Below are positions 1 to 9,265 of a stretch of 57,524 nt of DNA, piece by piece. Source of the stretch: an uncultured Caulobacter sp. (GTDB lineage Bacteria; Pseudomonadota; Alphaproteobacteria; Caulobacterales; Caulobacteraceae); NCBI RefSeq assembly GCF_947036865.1, contig NZ_CAMQSF010000022.1:1-57524 (forward strand), in the 5' to 3' direction. Made by a program: the position numbers and the translations under genes. The stretch's first letter is position 1, and every line of letters starts with the position of its first letter. The notes below the pieces were generated by a model. The model searched no databases. It saw only the letters and a program-made list of their open reading frames with translations, and had not been told where the DNA came from.

Positions 1-641
1 GGCTATCTAGCGAACCACCATCACCATGTCAAATCGTTTTTTCAAACTTTTTGACAAGGTCTCCGAAGGCAACTTTGAAAGCCAACCCGCGGAGCCGGCA
101 GCTTCTAGAGAAGCCAGCGAACCCAGTCAAGTCAATATTTCCAAGGAAACATCAACTCTTTCCGGGCCGAAATACTTGGAAGCTCTTGAGAACCACTTCG
201 TATCTCGAGGAGGGCGGCTTCTATCGAAGCCAAACCTCCAGGTCAACCGCCCTTTTTACTTTTCCGTTCACAGCGGCCTAGGCCACATCAGAGCGCAAAA
301 ATCGACCGAAGCGCGCCGAGTTCGGAGCGCAGCAAGTCCGAAGGGATTCGATTGAGGCTGCGGAACTTAGCGACCCGATTTCGAAAACGCAAGCCCTTAG
401 AGCTCAAGGTTTCGTCGGCGGGTCGCGGCCCCGAAGCGAGGGGCGGCTTCTAGACCCGGCCCCGCCCGCCGGACAAGCGGGGAATCGCCATTTCATCCCC
501 AGTCCCCCGTCTTATCTGTGAACGAACGCCGTCGCGCGGGCTTGCGTCGCGACCAAGCCTCGCTCAGAAGGCGGGCCACTGATGATGGTCGCGCGCTCGC
601 GGGCAAGAACGGGCGCTCTTTCTATAAGGTCACCGGCGTCG
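1..641. other. Lower-GC, poorly coding leading region
   Basis: About the first 360 bases are visibly richer in A and T than the rest of the window, and the stretch 360-641 returns to high GC but holds no convincing gene. An open frame runs 26-355 on the plus strand (109 residues, Ser/Glu-rich N-terminus, Arg-rich C-terminus). It lacks a Shine-Dalgarno sequence and resembles nothing I recognise. A terminator-like fold lies inside it: the arms at 211-217 and 248-254 pair around an inner hairpin (GGCTTC to GAAGCC) and are followed by a T-rich run. I therefore doubt that the frame is a gene. It could be the end of a transferred segment or of an RNA lying to the left of the window. I see no recognisable element in 360-560. 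Confidence 0.4.
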
Positions 642-1073
642 ATGTTGTCCCAGAAGGCCCGCTACGCCCTACGCGCCATGATCGAACTGGCCCGCGCGGA
701 CGGCCAAGTCACGGCGGGCGAGTTGGCCGAGCGGGCTGACGCGCCGCGCAAGTTCCTGGAATCCATCCTTCTGTCCTTGGCGCGAGAGGGCCTGGTCGTC
801 AGCCGGCGCGGCAAGTTCGGCGGCTACATCCTGGGCCGGCCGCCCGAAGCGATCAGCTTCGCCGAGATCATCCGGCTGGTCGACGGCCCCCTGGCCCTGG
901 CGCCCTGCGTCAGCCGCACCGCGTTCCGCCGCTGCGAGGACTGCCGCGACCTGGCGACCTGCGCCCTGCGCGAGGCGCTGCTGCGCGCGCGCGACGCCAC
1001 CGCCGCCGTGCTGGAAGGCTACAGCCTGGCGACCGCGGCCGACGGGGTCGGCGCGGAGCTGATCGGCGGTTAG
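642..1073 (+). CDS. Rrf2/IscR-family transcriptional regulator
   Basis: A 143-residue protein of the Rrf2 family. These are winged-helix repressors or activators that often sense iron-sulfur clusters, nitric oxide or redox state. The N-terminus LSQKARYALRAMIELA is the typical first helix. It is followed by the helix-turn-helix (about residues 25-45) and the wing GLVVSRRGKFGGY. Near residues 86-105 there are cysteines spaced as in cluster-binding members (CVSR..FRRCEDCRDLATC), so Fe-S ligation is plausible. The ATG at 642 was preferred over the in-frame start at 582 because the family N-terminus begins here and AAGGT lies about 11 bases upstream. It converges on the CBS protein with only 11 bases between stop codons. 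The target genes cannot be told from this context. Confidence 0.85.
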   Translation: MLSQKARYALRAMIELARADGQVTAGELAERADAPRKFLESILLSLAREGLVVSRRGKFGGYILGRPPEAISFAEIIRLVDGPLALAPCVSRTAFRRCEDCRDLATCALREALLRARDATAAVLEGYSLATAADGVGAELIGG

Positions 1074-1084
1074 GAGCCCCGGCC

Positions 1085-1516
1085 TCAGCCGGCCGCGATA
1101 TAGGCCTTCAGACCGTCGGCCTCGGCCTGGGCCTCGTGAATCTTGTACTTCACCAGGTCGCCGATCGAGATGATCCCGGCCAGGCGGTCGCCCCGCACCA
1201 CCGGCAGGTGGCGGATGCGGCGATCGGTCATCCGCTCGAGCAGGGCGTCGATCGTCTCGTCCGGCTGAGCGAAGATCACCTTGGCGCTCATGCAGCCGCT
1301 GATCGGCTTGGTCAGGGCCATGGCCCCTTCCTTGGCGATGGCCCGAACGATGTCGCGCTCGGACAGGATGCCGACCACGGACTCGTTGGCGTCGACCACC
1401 ACCATGGCCCCGACGCGCCGGGTGTGAAGAAGCGCCGCCGCGGCGCCGATGGTCTCGTGCGGCGAGGCCGTGAAGACGAGATCGCCCTTATCTTTCAGAA
1501 TCTGGGAAACCAGCAC
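1085..1516 (-). CDS. CBS-domain pair protein
   Basis: A 143-residue soluble protein made almost entirely of two tandem CBS domains (about residues 5-65 and 75-130). The domains carry the typical motifs VVDANESVVGILSERDIVRAI and LPVVRGDRLAGIISIGDLV. CBS pairs bind adenosyl ligands (AMP, ATP, NADH or SAM) and act as energy or redox sensors. Stand-alone versions are common in alphaproteobacteria and their partners are usually unknown. The start ATG at 1516 follows a purine-rich AGGGAGA. The gene lies just downstream of the rhomboid gene on the same strand (gap 54 bases), so the two may be co-transcribed. No partner enzyme is adjacent. Confidence 0.88.
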   Translation of the reverse strand: MLVSQILKDKGDLVFTASPHETIGAAAALLHTRRVGAMVVVDANESVVGILSERDIVRAIAKEGAMALTKPISGCMSAKVIFAQPDETIDALLERMTDRRIRHLPVVRGDRLAGIISIGDLVKYKIHEAQAEADGLKAYIAAG

Positions 1517-1570
1517 TGCGTTCTCTCCCTTGTTCTTATGGAACGAGGGTCTCGCAAAGCGGTCGCCGGA

Positions 1571-2215
1571 TCAATGGGGATCGAAAGCTTGGCCGCCGGC
1601 CCAGCGGGCGAACACGCCGATCATGAGGACCCCGGCGACGAAGCCGACCAGATGGGCTTCCCAGGCGATGGCGCCGGTTCCGAGCGTCAGGATCCCGCCG
1701 GTGATCGCCATCAGGAGATTGACGATCAGCCAGCCCAGGCCCAGCGAGATCACGCGCGGTCCCAGGATCGGTCCCACCCGCCCCGGCGTGTCCATCGTCC
1801 GCGCCGCCGCGCCCATCAGGCCCGAGATCGCGCCGGACGCGCCCACCACCGGATCCAGGGACTCCGGATGGATCGCGGCGAAGCCGAGCCCCGAGATCAC
1901 GCCGCACGCCAGATAGAAGAGGAAGAAGATTCCCCCTCCCCGGCCATTTAGTCCCAGCAGGCGCGCGACGGGCGCGCCAAAGGCCAGGGCGAAGGCGGCG
2001 TTGGTCAGGGCGTGAATCCAGCCGCCGTGAACGAACAGCATCGTCACGACGCCCGTCCAGTCGCCGCGCCAGAAGGCCTTGGGCTCCAAGGCCAGGGCGT
2101 AGACCGCCTCGGGTCCGGCGCCCAGCAGCAGGACATGGGGGACGAGGATCGAGGCCGCCGCGACCAGCGCGGGCCAGGGCGCGTTGAAGATGGGCTCGGG
2201 GCGCGGGTCGCTCAT
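1571..2215 (-). CDS. Rhomboid-family intramembrane serine protease
   Basis: A 214-residue polytopic membrane protein with about six hydrophobic helices. The rhomboid signature is present: GASGAISG with the nucleophile at Ser127 on the fourth core helix, the partner His188 in AWEAHLVGFVAG on the sixth, and the conserved HALTNAAF segment (Asn72) on the second. These residues form the Ser-His dyad and oxyanion site, so the protein should be an active intramembrane protease. It lacks extra cytoplasmic domains. The gene is divergent from hfaA, and its 5' region (2216-2263) abuts the hfa control region. The natural substrate is unknown. Confidence 0.9.
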   Translation of the reverse strand: MSDPRPEPIFNAPWPALVAAASILVPHVLLLGAGPEAVYALALEPKAFWRGDWTGVVTMLFVHGGWIHALTNAAFALAFGAPVARLLGLNGRGGGIFFLFYLACGVISGLGFAAIHPESLDPVVGASGAISGLMGAAARTMDTPGRVGPILGPRVISLGLGWLIVNLLMAITGGILTLGTGAIAWEAHLVGFVAGVLMIGVFARWAGGQAFDPH

Positions 2216-2263
2216 GCTTTCTATCTAGGGCCTCGCGCCTTGATTCGAACCCTGGCGGCGCCC

Positions 2264-2271
2264 TTAACCAT
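2264..2271 (+). promoter_or_regulatory. Candidate CtrA half-site upstream of hfaA
   Basis: TTAACCAT occurs about 45 bases before the sigma-54 -24 element. It matches the right half of the Caulobacter CtrA recognition motif (TTAA-N7-TTAA, often extended as TTAACCAT), but the left half is not well conserved. Holdfast genes are cell-cycle regulated in Caulobacter, so a CtrA or other activator site here is reasonable. The sequence alone does not prove binding. Confidence 0.35.
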
Positions 2272-2313
2272 TTTTTCTCGACCTGGGGTCTAGAGCTGCA
2301 AGCTGTATCTTTT

Positions 2314-2329
2314 TGGCACGGGTGTTGCT
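2314..2329 (+). promoter_or_regulatory. Sigma-54 (-24/-12) promoter of hfaABD
   Basis: TGGCAC-N5-TTGCT matches the RpoN consensus TGGCAC-N5-TTGCA almost perfectly, with GG and GC elements 10 bases apart. Transcription should start near 2340, about 24 bases before the hfaA ATG. Sigma-54 promoters need an enhancer-binding activator. In Caulobacter the polar-development activators of the FlbD/TacA type act with RpoN, which fits a pole-specific holdfast operon. Confidence 0.8.
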
Positions 2330-2363
2330 TGCCGCTCCGTGTCGACAGTTCGCGGAGCCGCTT

Positions 2364-2807
2364 ATGGCCTGGCATCGGAAAGAGCATTGGCGCGGCGCGG
2401 CGATGGCCGTCGTCGTGGCGCTCGGCGTCGGCGGCGTGGCCGCGGCGCAGTCGATGACCACCAACTCGGCCTCGTTCAACGCCGGCTATGGCCGCACGGC
2501 GGGCCAGGAAAACCGGATGGTCGAGTATTCGACCCGCGACGCCAACGGCAACCGGGTCGTCGTCGACGGCGTGATGCTGACCGGTTCGGACCAGAGCGTG
2601 TTCTCGTCCAGCCGCTCGTCCGGGTCGCTGGACGCCTATTCGGGCGTGGGCGCGGTCGGCGGCTCGGCCGGCTCGACCGCGATCGGCAACAACCTGACCG
2701 TCATCACCCAGGGCAGCAACAACACGGTGATCGTCAACTCGACCCAGACCAACACCGGCGCGGTCACCGCCGGGTCCAAGGTCGTGAAAGGCGGAACCCC
2801 GCAATGA
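2364..2807 (+). CDS. hfaA: Holdfast anchoring protein HfaA
   Basis: HfaA is an exported, curlin-like protein that helps anchor the polar adhesive holdfast to the stalk envelope together with HfaB and HfaD. The 147-residue product has a signal peptide (basic WHRKEHWRG, a hydrophobic run, then a likely cut after VAAAQ) and a mature part rich in Asn, Ser, Gly and Thr. It includes the curli-like segment NNLTVITQGSNNTVIVN. The ATG at 2364 was chosen over 2313 because GGAG lies 6 bases upstream, the signal peptide starts here, and it lies downstream of the predicted sigma-54 start site. It is the first gene of the operon and overlaps hfaB by ATGA. Confidence 0.9.
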   Translation: MAWHRKEHWRGAAMAVVVALGVGGVAAAQSMTTNSASFNAGYGRTAGQENRMVEYSTRDANGNRVVVDGVMLTGSDQSVFSSSRSSGSLDAYSGVGAVGGSAGSTAIGNNLTVITQGSNNTVIVNSTQTNTGAVTAGSKVVKGGTPQ

Positions 2808-3817
2808 CGATCAAGCGCGCCGGCCTCGTCCTGGCCTTGTTGAGCACGGCGGCGCTGGCCGGCTGCGGCAGCACGCCCGTGGCCTCGACCGCCGGCAACT
2901 ACGCCAAGCCGATCGGCGACGCGCCGGTCACGGCCAATCCCACCGACTATTCGCCGGCGCTGGTCTGTCTGAACCAGTACGCCCGGGCCAATCACGTGGC
3001 CGCGCCGCGCATCGCGATCGGCCGCATCGCCGACTACACCGGCAAGGAAGAAAGCGACGGCTCGGGCCGCAAGATCACGCAAGGCGCCTCGCTGATGGCG
3101 ACCTCGGCCTTCGCCAAGGCCGGCATGCCGATGGTCGAGCGCTTCGACACCTCGGTGTCGGAGTTCGAGCTGAAATACGCCAACAACAAGCTGATCTCGG
3201 ACAATCCCAACAATCGCCCGGACGTCCCGGCCGAGTACCGCAAGATCCTGGCCGGCCAGGTGCCGGGCTCGGACTTCTACGTCGTCGGCGGCATCACCGA
3301 GCTGAACTACAACATCCGCTCGGCGGGGATCGACGCCTATGCCGGCGACAAGGACACCAACGGGCTGAAGGGCAATTTCAAGCGCCGCGTCTTCATCATG
3401 AACGTCGCGCTGGACCTGCGGCTGGTGAACACCCGCACGCTCGAGGTGGTCGACGTCATCTCGTATCAGAAGCAGGTGGTCGGCCGCGAAATCAGCGCAG
3501 GCATCTTCGACTTCCTCAATGGCAATCTCTTCGACATCTCGGCCGGTCGCGGCGCGCTGGAGCCGATGCAACTGGCGGTGCGCGCGCTGATCGAGCGGGC
3601 CGTGGTCGAGATGAGCGCCAACCTCTACGGCATGCCCGGCCCGCAAAGCTGCCTGCGATACGACCCGTTCGGCGACGCGACGGTCGGCCAGACCGGCGCC
3701 TTCGTGCCGGCCTACAACAACCTGGGAACCAACAATGCGCAGACCCGCGATGACCCGTCTCGCTGGAACGCTAAGCGCGATCCCGATATTCGCGACGCTA
3801 AGCGCGGTCGCTACTAG
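2804..3817 (+). CDS. hfaB: Holdfast anchoring lipoprotein HfaB (CsgG-like)
   Basis: HfaB is a CsgG-family outer-membrane lipoprotein required for export and stability of HfaA and HfaD. It probably forms the secretion channel, as CsgG does for curli. The 337-residue protein has a lipoprotein signal with lipobox LAGC (Cys21) and a CsgG-like core. That core includes RIAIGRIADYTGKEESDGSG near residue 70, the DFYVVGGITELNYN region, and the C-terminal LAVRALIERAVVEM helix. The start at 2804 overlaps the hfaA stop by four bases (ATGA), implying translational coupling. Its 3' end overlaps hfaD by 83 bases. Confidence 0.92.
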   Translation: MTIKRAGLVLALLSTAALAGCGSTPVASTAGNYAKPIGDAPVTANPTDYSPALVCLNQYARANHVAAPRIAIGRIADYTGKEESDGSGRKITQGASLMATSAFAKAGMPMVERFDTSVSEFELKYANNKLISDNPNNRPDVPAEYRKILAGQVPGSDFYVVGGITELNYNIRSAGIDAYAGDKDTNGLKGNFKRRVFIMNVALDLRLVNTRTLEVVDVISYQKQVVGREISAGIFDFLNGNLFDISAGRGALEPMQLAVRALIERAVVEMSANLYGMPGPQSCLRYDPFGDATVGQTGAFVPAYNNLGTNNAQTRDDPSRWNAKRDPDIRDAKRGRY

Positions 3818-4997
3818 CGCGCCGGCCTTCGCTCAGGCCACGAGCCCGAGCCAGGTCCTCAACAGCCAGGTCAATCTCGGCGAGATCTTCTCCGAGCAGA
3901 CGCTCAACGTGCAGACCGCGTCCGACGGAGTCACCGCCAGCACGACGGCCCAGGCCAACGGCGTCTCGGTCGGGGTGACCAACGCCGACGGCGCCGCGAC
4001 CTCGAACCAGACGAACCAGGGCGCGGTTTACGCGCATGGGGTCGTGGACATCGGCGCGAACGCGGGCGCGGCCACCGCGCTGCGCACCACCGCCGTCGGC
4101 AATTCCGCCGCTCTCTCCGCCGCCAACGGCACGATCTCGGCCTTCGGCGTCCAGACCAACGCGACGGGCGTCACGGCGCGCGGCCAGATCGAGGCGGCCG
4201 ACGCCGAGGGCCGCGACGTGACCGTCTCGACCCTAGCGATGGGCAATTCCACGGGCCTGACCCTCGACAACGGCTCGGCGGGCGCGCGGATCAGCCAGTC
4301 GACCACCGCCAACGTGCTGGCCGACGGCGGCGCGATCGTCGGCTCGGTCACCGGGACGGCGGCGGTCACCGCCACGACGGCCGGCAACAACATCGCCATG
4401 AGCGGCGCCAACCAGTCCGCGGCGCGCCTGATCACCGACCAGGCCAATACGGCGGACGTGACCCAGGCCAGCAAGTTCACGGCCTATGGCTCCAGCTACC
4501 TGTCGGCGACGACGGCGACCGTCACCGGCAACACGCTCTCGGCCCAGAACGAAGGGCCGCTGCTGGACGTCACGTCCAACCAGTGGAACACCTCCTACGT
4601 CCGGGGCCAGGCCGAGGGATCGTCGTACCTGTTCGGCGCGGCCCAGACCCAGGCCTACGCGGCCGGCAACTCTTCGCAGGTCAACACCGTCGGCCCGGAG
4701 CTGGCGCTGGACAACCTGCAGACCAACACCGGCGGCGGCGTCGAGGCCACGGCCAGCTTCACCGGCCAGGACGGGTACGACAGCGTGACCACGGCCACGG
4801 CCATGGGCAACGCGGTCACGGGCTATGCCTGCGCCCGGTGCAACGGCCGGATGAGCGTGACCAACACCCAGACCAACGGCGCGGATGTCGGCGCGAGCTC
4901 CAGCACGACGATCGCGGCCGGCGGGCGGCAGGTGACGGGCGTCTCCACGGCGATCGGCAACAACGCCAGCTTCACGGTCAGTTCGCCCGGGAACTGA
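3735..4997 (+). CDS. hfaD: Holdfast attachment protein HfaD
   Basis: HfaD is the large surface-exposed holdfast anchor. It forms high-molecular-weight complexes that bind the holdfast polysaccharide to the cell pole. The 420-residue product has a signal peptide (cleavage near APAFAQA) and a repetitive, Ala/Thr/Asn/Gln-rich mature chain with recurring Q-N-x-V-x-A and G-N-x-A-x-x units. That pattern suggests a stacked beta fold like curli or related adhesins. The CxxC in YACARCNG near residue 367 is the only obvious cysteine pair. Start 3735 has GGGA 7 bases upstream. An alternative ATG lies at 3750. Either way translation begins well inside hfaB, so expression is coupled. There is no obvious terminator before the next gene. 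Confidence 0.9.
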   Translation: MRRPAMTRLAGTLSAIPIFATLSAVATSAPAFAQATSPSQVLNSQVNLGEIFSEQTLNVQTASDGVTASTTAQANGVSVGVTNADGAATSNQTNQGAVYAHGVVDIGANAGAATALRTTAVGNSAALSAANGTISAFGVQTNATGVTARGQIEAADAEGRDVTVSTLAMGNSTGLTLDNGSAGARISQSTTANVLADGGAIVGSVTGTAAVTATTAGNNIAMSGANQSAARLITDQANTADVTQASKFTAYGSSYLSATTATVTGNTLSAQNEGPLLDVTSNQWNTSYVRGQAEGSSYLFGAAQTQAYAAGNSSQVNTVGPELALDNLQTNTGGGVEATASFTGQDGYDSVTTATAMGNAVTGYACARCNGRMSVTNTQTNGADVGASSSTTIAAGGRQVTGVSTAIGNNASFTVSSPGN

Positions 4998-5096
4998 CGG
5001 GCCGGCTCGCGGCGATTTTTGGCGTTTCCTCGACGCCCGCCCTGCTATACGCCGCAGGGCTCCGCGGCCGTCCGCCGCCTCAGTATCTCGAAGACC

Positions 5097-6932
<1,836 letters not shown>

Positions 6933-7019
6933 GGCGCGACGAAACGTCGCGCACGAACTCCCGGTTTGCATCTTGGCCGTGGGGTGCGACGCTGTCCGAC
7001 TCTGGCAGGTGGAGGGGAC

Positions 7020-9104
7020 ATGTCCGACAGCAACGTTGACGATCGGCGCCAAATCCGCCCGACGGCGCTGCTGTTCGCCGCCTATGTCGGCTGTCTCGCC
7101 TTCTATGATCTCGCCACGCGCGGCCCCAATGGCATGCCGGCCCTTTGGCCGTGCAACGCGGTCCTCGCAGCGGGTCTGATGTATGTCTCGGGATGGCGCC
7201 GGCCGGCGCTGATCGCGGCCTGCGCGCTGTCGGCTCTCGTGATCCATCGCCTGGCCGGAGATCGCTGGTCGATCGTCATCATCTGCACCGTCTGCGACCT
7301 GGTCGAGTCGTGCCTGATCGCCTGGCTCGTTCCCCGCTTGCTCAAGCGAAAGCCGAAGGTGCGAAGCTTGCGCGAGGCCGTGCTGGTGGTGCTGAGCGCC
7401 TTGCCCGTGTCGGCGATCATGGCCTTGATCAGCTCGGTTCTCTGCGCGCTGGCGGACCACGGTCACGTCGGCGACTATCTGGGCGACTGGTTCTTCTCGA
7501 CGGCGCTCGGGGCGGCCGTCGCCCTGCCCGCCACGCTCGTGATCCTCCAGCCCGAGGATGAGGCGGCGTTTCGGAAGGCGCCGTGGACCCAGGCCCTGCT
7601 CTATGGCTTGACCAGCGCGGTCACCTGGATCGCCTTCAGCGGCCAGGGCAACCCCATGCCGTTCCTGGTCTTTCCGGCCACCATGCTGGCGGCGTTCCAG
7701 CTGGGTCCCCGCAGCGCGGCGTGGAGCGCGGTGATCGTCGCGGCGATCTCCGGATCGCTGACCGCGTCGGGACACGGACCGACCTTGCTCAATCCCGTGT
7801 GGGACGACGTCGCGCGCTTCCGCATGATCCAGGCCTACGTCATCACCCTGTTCTTCACCTGCCTGGCGGCCGGCCTGGCGGTGTCGAAGCTGCAGCGGCT
7901 CAAGCGGCTGCTGACCCGCCGGCAGAACGTCGCGCGCGCCGCTCGCGCCCGGGCGCAGGCGGCCAACCGGGCCAAGAGCGACTTCCTGGCGACCATGAGC
8001 CATGAAATCCGCACGCCCCTGAACAGCATCCTCGGCTTCGCGAGCCTGCTGGGCGCGACCGAACAGCTGTCGGCCGACGGCCGGCGCAGGATCGACCTGA
8101 TCGCCGGGGCCGGCGACAGCCTGGTCACCCTGGTCAACGACATTCTCGACTTCTCGCGGATGGAGGCCGGCCGCGTCGAGCTGGACCCCGGCCCGGTGTC
8201 GCCCGGCCGGCTCCTTCGGCAGGTGGTCGCCATCGTCGCCCCGGACGCGCAGGCCAAGGGCTTGACCCTGACCATGGAAACGGACGTCGAGGACGGCGTG
8301 CTGTACGCCCTGGACGAGAGCCGCCTGCGCCAGGTCCTGATGAACCTCCTGAACAACGCGGTGAAGTTCACCGCCAGCGGCGCGGTGACCGCGCGCCTGG
8401 CGGCCGACGACCAGACCCTGCGTTTCGAAATCGTCGACACCGGCATCGGCGTCACGCCCGAGCAGCAGGCGCGCCTGTTCCAGCGGTTCTCCCAGGCGGA
8501 CGGCTCGATCCGTCGCACCTTCGGCGGCGCGGGCCTGGGCCTGGCCATCTGCAAGGCGCTGGTCGAGCTGATGGGCGGCGAGATCGGCCTCGTTAGCGAG
8601 CCCGGGCGCGGCTCGACCTTCTGGGTGTCCCTGCCCTGCGCGCGGGCCGATGTGGCGCCGGCCATGGCCGCGGACGACGGCGCGGTCGGCGCGGCGCGCG
8701 TCCTGCTCGTCGACGACCATCCGATGAACCGGGAGCTCGGCTCGGCGATGCTGACCCTGGCGGGCTGCGCGGTCGAGGTCGCCGAGGACGGCGACGAGGC
8801 CGTCCGGATCGCCGCCGAGCGCGACTTCGATCTGATCCTGATGGACGTTCACATGCCGCGCATGGACGGCTTGGCGGCGGCCGCGGCGATCCGGGCGCTC
8901 GGCGGCCCCCGCGCCGAGACGCCGATCGTGGCGCTGACGGCGGACGTCATGCCTTCGCAGATCGAGCGCTATCGCCAGGCCGGCATGGTCGATCACGTCG
9001 CCAAGCCGATCGATCGGGAGGCGCTTTACCGGACCGTCCGCCACTGGCTCGATCGAGAGTCTTCGGCGACGGCCTCTGCGACGAAACGACACAGGTCGCA
9101 ATAA
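7020..9104 (+). CDS. MASE1-type hybrid sensor histidine kinase (copy 1)
   Basis: A 694-residue hybrid kinase. The N-terminal 290 residues are a MASE1-like integral membrane sensor with about eight hydrophobic helices. Then come a short linker helix, the HisKA dimerisation domain with H-box ATMSHEIRTPLNSILGF (phospho-acceptor His328), and the catalytic domain (N-box NLLNNAVKF, G1 DTGIGV, G2 GGAGLGLAI). A C-terminal receiver domain begins VLLVDDHPMN and has phospho-acceptor Asp609 in LILMDVHMPRMDG. The start at 7020 has GGAGGGG three bases upstream. The downstream kinase is a close paralogue of the same length and architecture. No output regulator is adjacent, so the receiver probably hands the phosphate to a histidine phosphotransferase elsewhere. 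The ligand is unknown. Confidence 0.9.
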   Translation: MSDSNVDDRRQIRPTALLFAAYVGCLAFYDLATRGPNGMPALWPCNAVLAAGLMYVSGWRRPALIAACALSALVIHRLAGDRWSIVIICTVCDLVESCLIAWLVPRLLKRKPKVRSLREAVLVVLSALPVSAIMALISSVLCALADHGHVGDYLGDWFFSTALGAAVALPATLVILQPEDEAAFRKAPWTQALLYGLTSAVTWIAFSGQGNPMPFLVFPATMLAAFQLGPRSAAWSAVIVAAISGSLTASGHGPTLLNPVWDDVARFRMIQAYVITLFFTCLAAGLAVSKLQRLKRLLTRRQNVARAARARAQAANRAKSDFLATMSHEIRTPLNSILGFASLLGATEQLSADGRRRIDLIAGAGDSLVTLVNDILDFSRMEAGRVELDPGPVSPGRLLRQVVAIVAPDAQAKGLTLTMETDVEDGVLYALDESRLRQVLMNLLNNAVKFTASGAVTARLAADDQTLRFEIVDTGIGVTPEQQARLFQRFSQADGSIRRTFGGAGLGLAICKALVELMGGEIGLVSEPGRGSTFWVSLPCARADVAPAMAADDGAVGAARVLLVDDHPMNRELGSAMLTLAGCAVEVAEDGDEAVRIAAERDFDLILMDVHMPRMDGLAAAAAIRALGGPRAETPIVALTADVMPSQIERYRQAGMVDHVAKPIDREALYRTVRHWLDRESSATASATKRHRSQ

Positions 9105-9265
9105 CTGGTCACCGTCGCCGCCCGGCGGCGTATTGATGAAGGGGTCGGCTCGGGTCTGGGGAGGCACGCGATCGACGCACGACGGGCGCGGTCAACCGAG
9201 GTCTATCGGCCGCCAGCGCCTAACCGATGCGGCTCCCGCGGCCGGATTTTGGGGACGACGACGGC

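Noticed and set aside
9105..9265. Possible short gene between the two kinase genes
   Set aside because: Frames there are short, lack Shine-Dalgarno sequences and overlap the start region of the second kinase.
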